Below, one piece after another: positions 45,502-52,580 of a DNA stretch of 64,000 nt (position 1 is the first letter of the stretch; the number at the start of each line of letters is the position of its first letter). The position numbers and the translations under genes were made by a program. The notes under the pieces were generated by a model. The model did not search any database. It saw nothing but the letters and a program-made list of their open reading frames with translations, and had not been told where the DNA came from. The stretch is from Brevundimonas diminuta (GTDB lineage: Bacteria; Pseudomonadota; Alphaproteobacteria; Caulobacterales; Caulobacteraceae): contig NZ_CP073063.1 of NCBI RefSeq assembly GCF_022654015.1, forward strand, positions 1,674,001-1,738,000, given 5' to 3'.

Positions 45502-45828
45502 GTCGGGATACTGCGCGCGAGGTACGTCACAATCGGTCGTAGGTCACACCACCTGGTTGATCATCAGAAACTTCTCGCTTGCTCAAGTGAATCAATACGG
45601 TTGAATGAGCTGGGGGAGTAGCGATGGATCACAACGAAAACGAGCATCTGGCGGACTTCGTTGAGGACGCTGCCAGGCGGCACGATCCAAACGACCACTA
45701 TGTGATGCAACAGGTAGCGAGCGGTCAGGTTGCGATCAACGACGACGACGAGCATTTTAGGTCAGCCAAGCACTTCGTCGGCCGGTTCTGGCTCGTCGAG
45801 CCGAGGAATGGCAATCCTGAGCTTGCTA

Positions 45829-46656
45829 GGCTCAGGACTCATAGCCAGAACAGCACGGTAGCGGCGAGGGCTATGGCGGACAGGAAGACGGTCGGACAGC
45901 GATCGTAGCGGGTGGCGACCCGGCGCCAGTCTCTCAGGCGTCCAAACATGATTTCGATCCGGTTTCGCCGCTTGTAGCGTCGCTTGTCGTAGCGGATGGG
46001 TTCGGTGCGGGTTTTGCGGCCTGGGATGCACGGCGTGATCCCCTTGGCCTGCAAGGCGTCCCGGAACCAGTCGGCGTCGTAGCCTCGGTCTCCCAGAAGC
46101 CACTGGGCGCGGGGCAGGCTGTCCAGGAGAGCGGCAGCGCCGATGTAGTCGCTGACCTGACCCGCTGTCATGAAGAGGCTGATGGGCCTTCCGTTCGCAT
46201 CGGTCACGGCGTGAAGCTTGGTGTTCATGCCGCCTTTCGTGCGTCCGATCAGTCGCCCGAGACCCCCTTTTTTACCCGCAGGCTCGAAGCCGTGCGGTGC
46301 GCCTTCAGATAGGTCGCGTCGATCATGACCGTGCGGCGTTCGGTCTGAGCCCCGGACAGGCCTTCCATCATCCGGATGAAGACGCCAGCCTCACTCCATC
46401 GCTTCCAGCGGTTGTAGAGGGTCTTGTGCGGCCCGTAGGCCGCCGGCGCATCTCGCCAGCGCAGGCCGTTGCGGTTGACGAAGATGATCCCGCTCAGCAC
46501 CCGGCGGTCATCCGCCCGCGGCTTGCCGTGGCTCTTGGGGAAGAAGGGCTCCAGCCGAGCCATCTGCTCGCCCGTCAGCCAATACAGATCGCTCATATCC
46601 AGACTCCTCAGGAGCCTGAATCAGATCGTTCGCCTCACATCAATGGGTCCTGAGCC
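45829..46656 (-). mobile_element. IS5-family (IS427-like) insertion sequence, complete, 828 bp
   Basis: The terminal inverted repeats are GGCTCAGGACTCAT at the left and GGCTCAGGACCCAT at the right (reverse complement), with one mismatch in 14. TA is present on both outer sides (45827-45828 and 46657-46658), consistent with a 2-bp target duplication. The element encodes a two-frame DDE transposase reading leftwards. Structure is complete, so it may still move. It sits inside a small coding gene. Confidence 0.92.
45839..46596 (-). CDS. IS5-family transposase made by -1 programmed frameshift (orfA/orfB)
   Basis: OrfA (46249-46596) starts MSDLYWLTGEQMARLEPFFP and includes GLRWRDAPAAYGPHKTLYNRW and the first catalytic Asp in TVMIDATYLKAHRTA. 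OrfB continues in the -1 frame with TKLHAVTDANGRP, the second Asp in WLLGDRGYDADWF and the Glu in RRNRIEIMFGRLRDWRRVAT, ending at 45839. A slippery A6G run on the coding strand (46267-46273) lies where the frames meet; a -1 slip gives VKKGGLGRLIGRTKGGMNTK. The joined product is about 252 residues, normal for this IS group. Confidence 0.9.
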
Positions 46657-46911
46657 TAAACCTGTGTGGTCGCAGGCGACCCATACATGGGGTCTCACAA
46701 TGGCTGGTGATGTGGCGATCCTTGAAGACAAGGATGGTCGTAAGCGCGCTTTTATTCCGGGAGATCATTTTCATGTCGTCGCCGGGAAGATTGTGAAGAT
46801 TGCGAGATAAATAGGTTTGTCGAGGGTTTCTCCCCAAGACGTGTCAGAAGGCTGACCGGTGTTCCCAAATGCACCGGTCGGCCGATCTTAGCCGCAAGAA
46901 ATAAGAAATAA

Positions 46912-46944
46912 GGGAGAGGCGCGGACGGCCTCTCCCTCTTTTTT
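46912..46944 (+). terminator. Rho-independent terminator after the disrupted gene
   Basis: GGGAGAGGC and GCCTCTCCC form a perfect 9-bp stem around a 7-base loop, followed by TCTTTTTT. It lies about 100 bp after the end of the disrupted gene and just before the convergent signal-peptide protein. Confidence 0.88.
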
Positions 46945-46957
46945 ACAGACGGTGCGA

Positions 46958-47452
46958 TCAACGGCTACGCGTGTCTTGGAGAATGCTATGAGTCATTTCG
47001 GTGAAATCATTTACAGTCGTTATAGGCGCGATGTCGCCCGGAATGTTGTTGTTACAAGCGGCGTCGGAGATATTATAGGCGTGACTATCAGGTAATGAGT
47101 CCTCGAAAATCTCACCTGCACCGCTTACGCTATTGACCGGCCGATCATTACCTATTTGGTAGTAGGCCAGAGTTCCAATGGCTGTTGCCATTCGATTACA
47201 ATCAATTGAATATCTTACTACGGAATAATCGAACTGGTATGGCCCGACCGTTGTGCGGTCGCGGTAAACAAAAACGGCCCAAACAGATTTCCGGGACCGC
47301 GTAAGGATTGGGTCCGGTCGAATGCTTGCGCGATCCACTCCTACAATCAAATCACTACCGGCACTGACAACGAACCATTCGCCCGCTTCAGCAGAGCCAG
47401 CCGCCAGCGTCAGCGCCACCGCCGCGCTGGCTATGAACTTCACGATCTTCAC
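46958..47452 (-). CDS. Secreted protein, possibly of the surface-adhesin E type
   Basis: From GTG 47452 (or GTG 47458) the frame opens with a signal peptide (KIVKFIASAAVALTLAAGSAEAGEW). The open frame extends to 47563, but the extra part overlaps the divergent HNH gene and has no signal. The mature part, WFVVSAGSDLIVGVDRASIR, SVWAVFVYRDRTT and VVRYSIDCNRMA, has the order of short strands seen in surface-adhesin-E-like domains: a VD segment, a W in the middle and a late D/SCN. It is about 164 residues. The exact role is unknown, and the family match is tentative. Confidence 0.6.
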   Translation of the reverse strand: MKIVKFIASAAVALTLAAGSAEAGEWFVVSAGSDLIVGVDRASIRPDPILTRSRKSVWAVFVYRDRTTVGPYQFDYSVVRYSIDCNRMATAIGTLAYYQIGNDRPVNSVSGAGEIFEDSLPDSHAYNISDAACNNNIPGDIAPITTVNDFTEMTHSILQDTRSR

Positions 47453-47526
47453 TCGCACACCCCTCCGTTGCGCGGCCTGTGTAAGCCAAGCTGAGCCGCC
47501 AGTCACGCCGGGCGTGTAAATAATGG

Positions 47527-47850
47527 GTGCGATCACGGGTCTATAAACATCTCTATTCATCAACGCGCTGGCGTCGGAACCGCAACGCCTTCCTGATCGA
47601 GCACCCGCTTTGCGCGATGTGCGGACGGCTTGCTGAAGTCGTAGACCATATCCAGCCGCACAAAGGCGACACTGATCTATTTCACGATCCAGACAACTGG
47701 CAGGCCTTATGCAAGCAGTGTCACGACAGTCTGAAGAAACAGATCGAAAGCCGTGGCTATCACAACTGCGGTGACGCCAGCGGCTTCCCCTCAGACCCCA
47801 ACCATCCGTTCAATCGGCGTGGCAAATCCAGCCTATTAGCAGCGCGATGA
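47527..47850 (+). CDS. Phage-type HNH endonuclease
   Basis: This 107-residue protein starts at GTG 47527. It has the zinc and HNH pattern of phage-packaging-associated nucleases: RWRRNRNAFLIEHPLCAMCGR, VVDHIQPHKGDTDLFHDPDNWQALCKQCHD with the catalytic His, Asn and His, and a C-terminal SGFPSDPNHPFNRRGKSS. In tailed phages such genes sit next to the terminase genes, and terminase remnants follow here about 1 kb away. It is probably intact while its phage context has decayed. The start overlaps the unused upstream part of the divergent secreted protein gene. Confidence 0.85.
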   Translation: MRSRVYKHLYSSTRWRRNRNAFLIEHPLCAMCGRLAEVVDHIQPHKGDTDLFHDPDNWQALCKQCHDSLKKQIESRGYHNCGDASGFPSDPNHPFNRRGKSSLLAAR

Positions 47851-48264
47851 TCGAGAGCAGGCGTCGTCATACTTTCTCATCTGCTCATCAACGTAGGCTT
47901 GCCCATCGGAGTTGAGCGAGTCGTAACGCCTCCGGCTGTCCGCATCCATGCCTTCAAGAGTGCGGTCCCGGTCAGACCCACCCGCAACGTAGCTGTCTGA
48001 TGACGAGGCTGAATCGTCTACGCGCGAACCTGTGTATTGTCTCACACCGATAGCGGCGACCAGCGATAGCGCCATGATCGCGAAGCCCGATATTTTCATC
48101 AGATCGGATTTTGCCGACAGGGATTTGAAGATGAAAACAAACCCGATCACCAACCCTATCGCGAAGACGACAAAGCCTTCTGTGCCCAACATATTCGTTC
48201 CGAAGCCCACGAAGATGATGGCGATGATTGCGAACACGATCAAAGCGGTGAAGTCATTTTTCAT
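47836..48264 (-). CDS. Hypothetical membrane protein with three transmembrane helices
   Basis: A 142-residue protein from ATG 48264 (MKNDFTALIVFAIIAIIFVGFG). Three hydrophobic segments lie within the first 80 residues: ALIVFAIIAIIFVGFG, FVVFAIGLVIGFVFIF and ISGFAIMALSLVAAIGV. A hydrophilic, serine- and aspartate-rich C-terminal tail follows, with two Cys near the end (DACSRSSRC). No family is recognised. It overlaps the HNH stop by 15 bp on the opposite strand. It interrupts what was probably a phage HNH-terminase arrangement, as phage-borne accessory genes often do. Confidence 0.6.
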   Translation of the reverse strand: MKNDFTALIVFAIIAIIFVGFGTNMLGTEGFVVFAIGLVIGFVFIFKSLSAKSDLMKISGFAIMALSLVAAIGVRQYTGSRVDDSASSSDSYVAGGSDRDRTLEGMDADSRRRYDSLNSDGQAYVDEQMRKYDDACSRSSRC

Positions 48265-48315
48265 TGTTGCGCCCGCCCTGCTGCATCTCGATCCGACGTA
48301 GGCTCTGACACACAA

Positions 48316-48651
48316 TCACTGATCGGCTTCCATCTGGTAGCGCTGACGCAGCGTCGTCTCGTGCACGTAGTCAAGGATCAGCGCGGTCCCTCGTAACACC
48401 ATCCCGATCAGGACCAATCCAATCCCGGCGTTGAAGATCATCAGCTTGGTGACTGCCTTACCGAAGTTGACCACCTCATCGACTGCGAGCCCGTAGCCCG
48501 CCGTGTCCACGGTTGGGCTGTAGAACAATCCCAACATCGTCACGAACAATCCGATCCAGATCAAAGCCGTGCCGGTCCCTGCCTTCAGCACGTTGTTCTC
48601 CACCATCTCGAACTTGGGGCGCTCGGCCGGTGCGATAGTCTCTTCAGTCAT
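48316..48651 (-). CDS. Hypothetical membrane protein with two transmembrane helices
   Basis: A 111-residue protein from ATG 48651 (MTEETIAPAERPKFEMVENN), behind GAGAGGGAAAACA. The open frame continues upstream to 48897 but without protein-like character. Two hydrophobic helices are seen: GTGTALIWIGLFVTMLGLFY and LMIFNAGIGLVLIGMVL. A short C-terminal amphipathic tail follows (DYVHETTLRQRYQMEADQ). It lies 51 bp upstream of the other small membrane gene on the same strand. No family is recognised. Confidence 0.6.
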   Translation of the reverse strand: MTEETIAPAERPKFEMVENNVLKAGTGTALIWIGLFVTMLGLFYSPTVDTAGYGLAVDEVVNFGKAVTKLMIFNAGIGLVLIGMVLRGTALILDYVHETTLRQRYQMEADQ

Positions 48652-48855
48652 TGTTTTCCCTCTCCATGAACCGAGAGCGGTGAAGGAGAGCCGCCCACAC
48701 GTCAAGCGAACGATGATTGACAACGCGCAGTCGTGTCGAGCCGTGAGGGGGGTAGGTCGAAGACGAAAACGGCCTTTCCCGCCACACCACATGACCCCCT
48801 CCGTGCAGAAAGTATCGTCGGCGAAAGTTTTTTTTGCCCGTCTCCTAAATAATGG

Positions 48856-49232
48856 ATGACGATCAACAACGCCGGGTATCTGAAGGCGCCCGCACAACTA
48901 TCCAAACAAGCGAAGAAGGTTTGGTCCGAGCAAGTTAAGGCTCAACCGGAAGGCTACTTCACCCCCGCTGACGGCCCTTCTCTGGAAGCGCTGGTCACGG
49001 CGATCTGTAGTCTTCGCGACGCCAACCGAACCCTTGAAGAAACGGCTCGATGTATTCGGTCGGCTCGCAAGGCCAACTGATCATTCATCCGGCCGCTCGC
49101 ATTCAGAATGATGCGATCCGCCTGATCAACCAGACCAGCCAACGGCTGGCTATCGATCCGACCAGCCGCAAGGCTCAGAGCGGCCAACCGGCTGACGATG
49201 ACGCGGGTGAGATCGGCGGACTGCTGGCATGA
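48856..49232 (+). pseudogene. Phage terminase small subunit (P27-like), frameshifted
   Basis: The first frame (48856-49080) reads MTINNAGYLKAPAQLSKQAKKVWSEQV, EALVTAICSLRDANRTLEETARCI and stops. A second frame from ATG 49050 continues naturally with MYSVGSQGQLIIHPAARIQND and SQRLAIDPTSRKAQSG to 49232. Joined after LEETAR they match the layout of P27-family small terminases (an N-terminal KAP.hLs region, then hNP-like A..I.ND....h..h...L.hdP.SR). A single-base change near 49046 explains the break. Phage DNA packaging would be the original role. It overlaps the next gene by 4 bp. Confidence 0.75.
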
Positions 49233-49708
49233 CACCCGGCCGCGATCCCGCGCTTGCAGACAAGATCATCGCCTTCCTGAACTGCCTCCCCATCGTGGAT
49301 GGCCCGGCTGCTGGTCAACGCTTCCACGTCGATCCGTGGATGGAGCGGTTCATCCGCGACGTTTACGAACCGGTGAACCGCGCCGCTCGGACTGATCTTA
49401 CCCCGTCACCGACCCTGGTCTCAGAGGCTGGCGGCACATGGCAGGGCTATACTTGCTCCTGGGCACACGTGATTGAACTGACCCCGGATAAGCCCGTCGT
49501 GCGGATCGATCAGATTCCAACCTCCTACAACGACGGCGGCGCGCGCGAAGAGGGGGAGACCAAGAGCATGGAGGGGGTCTTGATCCCCGGCCAGAAGGGT
49601 AAGTCGATACGGGTTCGCTACACGGGCGACGTGGATGCGACGGTCGTCTACGCCAAGGTCGGCGAGAGCTATGACCCCGTCAATCTGCCCGAGCTGCTGA
49701 CCTGCTGA
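49229..49708 (+). pseudogene. Terminase large-subunit N-terminal fragment fused to unrelated phage-like sequence
   Basis: The first 55 residues (MTPGRDPALADKIIAFLNCL, VDPWMERFIRDVYEP) match the extreme N-terminus of a phage terminase large subunit. The ATPase and nuclease parts that should follow, about 450 residues, are absent. From about residue 57 the frame continues as a different protein: GGTWQGYTCSWAHVIEL, SYNDGGAREEGETKS and TGDVDATVVYAKVGES, ending LPELLTC. A deletion joining two phage genes near 49395-49400 explains this. The fused frame may be expressed but cannot package DNA. Confidence 0.65.
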
Positions 49709-49725
49709 ACTGCCAAAATGCTGTC

Positions 49726-49756
49726 TCAGGGTAGATGTGGAGAAATGCACTGAGCG
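49726..49756. repeat. 31-bp direct repeat, copy A (upstream of the DUF5678/retropepsin pair)
   Basis: This stretch, from TCAGGGTAGATG to GCACTGAGCG, matches 50654-50684 at 27 of 31 positions in the same orientation. It starts 17 bp after the end of the terminase-fusion frame. The origin is unknown; it may be the footprint of an integrated cassette or a relic of an IS end. Confidence 0.7.
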
Positions 49757-49906
49757 CCTTTGGCGGGAGCGGTCTGTGGTGGGACAACGGCTCCTTCCGC
49801 TCCCCATTGGTCTCCGTTAACCTATCCACTGCCGACTCGTGCGACCTTCACATCGGCCTTTGGGCATCTGTTGCGTTGTGATCAACTCATCGGAATAGGG
49901 AATTAC

Positions 49907-50170
49907 ATGATGGCTGTGCTGAGAGACGACATTGCCGCGTTCGATCGAATGCGAGATGAGCTCGAGGCGAAGCACCATAATCAATGGGTAGTTTTCCACG
50001 CGGGCGTCTTTGTTGATGCGTTCGCCGACTTCGAAACCGCCGCAGCTGCTGCAGTCGATAAGTTCGAAGCCGGCCCCTATCTCATTCGTCAGGTAAACGC
50101 GCCCTCCGTCCAACTGCCGGGTGGTATGATCTTCACGCCAGCGCATTTCCTTGCCTCAAGCCGGGTTTAA
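49907..50170 (+). CDS. DUF5678-like small protein
   Basis: An 87-residue protein from ATG 49907 (ATG 49910 is the alternative). The central motif NQWVVFHAGVFVDAFADFETAAAAAVDKFEAGPYLIRQV is characteristic of DUF5678-type proteins, which have a short sandwich with W-hydrophobic-hydrophobic and a DFExA helix, ending PYLIRQV. It overlaps the retropepsin-like gene by 20 bp in a different frame, so the two are translated together. Such pairs recur in bacterial genomes, but no function is established. It lies between the two 31-bp repeats. Confidence 0.72.
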   Translation: MMAVLRDDIAAFDRMRDELEAKHHNQWVVFHAGVFVDAFADFETAAAAAVDKFEAGPYLIRQVNAPSVQLPGGMIFTPAHFLASSRV

Positions 50171-50603
50171 GAAGGGCACGGGGGACGAAACCCCCGCTGA
50201 TCTTCTCGTCAGGCTTGGTCCAACCCTAAAAGTGGATATTGGACTGAAGGGTCGACAAACGGCTGACGGTCGGCCCGATTTGCCGATGAAAGGCGTTCGT
50301 GCGCTCATCGATACAGGGGCAGGGGGCGATTGTATCGATGACGATCTCGCGCAGTCTCTTGGGCTTCCTGTGACTGATGAAGGCGAGATTAGCGGGGTCG
50401 GCGGTCGTCACCACGCATACATCTACACCGCGCGAATTTGGGTGCCTCATCTCGACCGTCTGCTCTTCCAACCCTTCACAGGGGTCAAGCTGAGACAGGG
50501 CGAGCAGTGGCATCAAGTCATTCTCGGGCGAGGTTTTCTACGCCCCTATCGCTTGGTCTATGACGGGGTAAGTGGGCAAGTAGAGCTCGTTGATAGCAAG
50601 TAG
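50151..50603 (+). CDS. Retropepsin-like aspartic protease
   Basis: This 150-residue protein carries the active-site motif ALIDTGAGGDCIDDDLAQSL (Asp-Thr-Gly), the flap-like SGVGGRHHAYIYTARIWV and the second structural motif VILGRGFLRPYRLVYDG (hydrophobic-hydrophobic-Gly-Arg). These are the three landmarks of single-domain retroviral-type proteases that act as homodimers. There is no signal peptide, so it is cytosolic. The overlap with the DUF5678-like gene suggests a functional pair, with the small protein perhaps a substrate or regulator. Bounded by 31-bp direct repeats. Confidence 0.78.
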   Translation: MPQAGFKKGTGDETPADLLVRLGPTLKVDIGLKGRQTADGRPDLPMKGVRALIDTGAGGDCIDDDLAQSLGLPVTDEGEISGVGGRHHAYIYTARIWVPHLDRLLFQPFTGVKLRQGEQWHQVILGRGFLRPYRLVYDGVSGQVELVDSK

Positions 50604-50653
50604 GACAGGTCCTCACCACCAGTTCGTCAACAGGTTGCAGTGCTGACGACATG

Positions 50654-50684
50654 TCAGGGTAGATCGGGAAAAACGCACTGAGCG
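50654..50684. repeat. 31-bp direct repeat, copy B (downstream of the retropepsin-like gene)
   Basis: Same orientation as 49726-49756, 27 of 31 bases identical. The two copies are 928 bp apart start to start and bracket the DUF5678-like/retropepsin pair exactly. Confidence 0.7.
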
Positions 50685-51060
50685 AGCGGGTATTTTTGCG
50701 TAGCTAGCCGATCGCTATGAGTGGGTGGTGAGCAAGGAGGTCTTTTGACTCTAAGCGGACCCTGATTGAGTCCGCTCTCTTATCTTGGTCTGGCCCATGT
50801 GCCGCATGCTCGGGCTTCGCTCATCCCATGCGTCAGCACGAAGACTGGCAGACGCGGTAGGGGAAACTAGGTTGCTGGGCCGCATGCGCATTACCTCAAG
50901 ACACCCCTTCATGCGACGTGATTTAACGGTCAAATGTTCAGCGCTGCGTGAAGAGTTGACCGAACATGCGCGGAAGCGCACTATCGGTCCCGTAATGTGG
51001 AAATGCGCCGTACACACGCGGAATACGCTTCACGCAGGACGTTTCGTCGGAGGCGTCTAG

Positions 51061-51098
51061 CCCCAAACTCGTATTGAGCGAACGCTCAGGGTTTGGGG
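51061..51098. repeat. Strong nested inverted repeat upstream of rnk
   Basis: Outer arms CCCCAAAC and GTTTGGGG enclose inner arms TGAGCG and CGCTCA, separated by AA. The whole 38-base unit can form a two-tier hairpin with an asymmetric internal loop. No T-run follows on the plus strand. It may be an attenuator, a protein-binding dyad or a mobile-element relic. Confidence 0.65.
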
Positions 51099-51258
51099 AT
51101 TACTTTCTCGCGCAGGCTTTATAGTAAACGCCGGCTTGTTGACGCTGGCGGCGTGGTGTCGCGCCTGCGAATTCTTTCTCACATTCAGTCAGCCCATGCG
51201 CCGCTCGGTGCGGCCGTGCCGTGCCGTGTTCCGGCCGTACGCGACAAGGACGTTCGCC

Positions 51259-51678
51259 ATGACAAAGATTCGGTCAAAAGCGATCAGAAAGCCCCGGCTC
51301 CTGATCACCACCCAAGACCACGCAATCCTCGCTGCGATGATCGGCAGCGCGCCGACCTCGGCCGCGGCGATGCTACTCGAGGATGAGCTCGACCGGGCTG
51401 TGATGGTCGACGAGACGTCGGACACGCGACCCTTCTGCCGGATCGGCAGCTGGGTCACATACGAGGATCACAGCAGCGGTCAAATCCGTGAAATTCGGCT
51501 GGTCCTGCCGGCGGAGGCCGATATCGACAAGCGCTGGGTTTCGATCCTCAGCTTGGTCGGCGCTTCCCTGCTCGGCCTAGCTGTCGGGGCCGAGTTCGGC
51601 TGGATCGACGACAAGGGCCGACCGCACCGGTTGAAGGTTCTGGACGTGGTGAATTCTCATGACGCGCATGCGTGCTAG
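51259..51678 (+). CDS. rnk: Regulator of nucleoside diphosphate kinase (Rnk), GreA-like
   Basis: A 139-residue protein from ATG 51259; the longer frame has no homology. The N-terminal helical part (RLLITTQDHAILAAMIG, SAAAMLLEDELDRAVMV) and C-terminal GreA/GreB-like domain (IGSWVTYEDHSSGQIREIRLVLPAEADI, SILSLVGASLLGLAVG) are typical of Rnk. Rnk binds RNA polymerase near the secondary channel and affects nucleotide pools. Such genes often travel with respiratory and stress genes in alphaproteobacterial islands, as here. It overlaps the next gene by 20 bp, so the two are coupled. Confidence 0.85.
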   Translation: MTKIRSKAIRKPRLLITTQDHAILAAMIGSAPTSAAAMLLEDELDRAVMVDETSDTRPFCRIGSWVTYEDHSSGQIREIRLVLPAEADIDKRWVSILSLVGASLLGLAVGAEFGWIDDKGRPHRLKVLDVVNSHDAHAC

Positions 51679-52249
51679 TGACACGATGTTGCTGGAAGCC
51701 GCCGCGTCAGAAGCAATAAGCGCGGCGTGGTGGGAAAGGGTCGATCTGGAAGCCCGCCGCCCCGGCGAGATTCACGCAGACCTGATCTTGGGCAAGGCGG
51801 CCGAACTCGCGTTCTCTCCCATAGGCCGGGACCAGCTGATGTCCCTAGCGCTGGAGAAGGGTGTCCTAGATGCCGGCAGCGCCGAACCTCTGCTGGAGAC
51901 ATCCGCGCTGCCTGTGGAGCGGGCAGTGATTGCGAAGCGTGTTTTCCAGCATGCGCCGCACCGCACTTCGGAAACCGAGGCTCTGGTCGTTAGGATCGAG
52001 GAACGCATTGCGCGGCGGCTCGGCCGTGACACTCGCTACGACCTCCTCCCGCAACGAATGCGTCAGGAGGCCGCTCTGCAGGAGATCCTGTGGAATCATC
52101 CCGCCATTCCTGCTGGCGACGACATCCGCCTGGGGATGCTCTGCTCGGTCCCAAAACTGCTTGAACGCGTTGAGGCGCTCTCGGGCGATCGGCCTTGGCG
52201 GCTCTTGACCCGATGGGTCGCTCCCTTCGTCGGAAGAGGCGCATCATGA
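51659..52249 (+). CDS. Hypothetical protein (196 aa) following rnk
   Basis: An intact 196-residue frame starting inside the end of rnk (20-bp overlap) and ending in a 4-bp overlap with the next small gene. It is largely helical: TMLLEAAASEAISAAWWERV, AVIAKRVFQHAPHRTSETEALVVRIEERIARRLG. No signal peptide or membrane segment. A conserved-looking C-terminal block reads VPKLLERVEALSGDRPWRLLTRW. I do not recognise a family. The two overlaps place it firmly in the rnk transcript. Confidence 0.6.
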   Translation: MTRMRASDTMLLEAAASEAISAAWWERVDLEARRPGEIHADLILGKAAELAFSPIGRDQLMSLALEKGVLDAGSAEPLLETSALPVERAVIAKRVFQHAPHRTSETEALVVRIEERIARRLGRDTRYDLLPQRMRQEAALQEILWNHPAIPAGDDIRLGMLCSVPKLLERVEALSGDRPWRLLTRWVAPFVGRGAS

Positions 52250-52422
52250 GAGGACGACACAACATTGTCGGCACAGAGGTCGGCCGTCCAAGACCGCCAT
52301 TCTATGCAAGCAATCTTTCGAAGCTCCAGGTCACGAGGCCTCCGTCGACAAGGCGCTGGATCGTCATTTTATTGCTGGCTGCGGGCTTGCTCGGCCTGAT
52401 TGTCGCCACTCGACTGACCTGA
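52246..52422 (+). CDS. Small single-pass membrane protein (58 aa)
   Basis: ATG 52246 overlaps the previous stop (ATGA). The 58-residue product has a basic N-terminal half (MRGRHNIVGTEVGRPRPPFY, TRPPSTRRW) and one C-terminal transmembrane helix, IVILLLAAGLLGLIVATRLT. It is the third gene in the rnk unit. No family is recognised. The overlap and a clear helix argue that it is real. Confidence 0.58.
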   Translation: MRGRHNIVGTEVGRPRPPFYASNLSKLQVTRPPSTRRWIVILLLAAGLLGLIVATRLT

Positions 52423-52580
52423 GCCGACGCATCGAACCGCCGGCACTCAAGACCTGTCCGCTGGCTGGACGCGCGCCATGGCGGCGACGATCCCGAAAGA
52501 CCTGCCCGCTTCTCTAGCCCGTGTGGACGTCGTCTTGGCGAGGTCCACAGAACGTCTCTGCACCGAGTTCGGAGTTTATC

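Larger units (their letters stand above)
45624..46810 (+). pseudogene. Small hypothetical gene disrupted by an IS5-family element
   Basis: ATG 45624 follows a GGGGGAG site and reads MDHNENEHLADFVEDAARRHDP up to GNPELA at 45827. The other half continues after the insertion at 46659 with KPVWSQATHTWGLTMAGDVAILEDKDG and ends VVAGKIVKIAR at 46810. Removing 45829-46656 and one TA copy joins the two halves in frame into about 118 residues with no lost codon. The function is unknown. A strong terminator lies about 100 bp downstream. The insertion truncates the protein at about residue 68. Confidence 0.82.
50604..51258. other. 655-bp region without a supported gene; repeat and two hairpins
   Basis: It contains 31-bp repeat copy B (50654-50684), a hairpin AGCGGAC-N9-GTCCGCT at 50754-50776, and a nested inverted repeat at 51061-51098. 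Open frames here (50751-51017 minus, 50785-51060 plus) have no protein-like features or ribosome-binding sites. The promoter of rnk must lie near 51200. Confidence 0.5.

Noticed and set aside
50751..51060. Small proteins in the gap before rnk (both strands)
   Set aside because: No ribosome-binding site, rare start codon on the plus frame, and no protein-like pattern, although the plus frame ends just before the nested hairpin.
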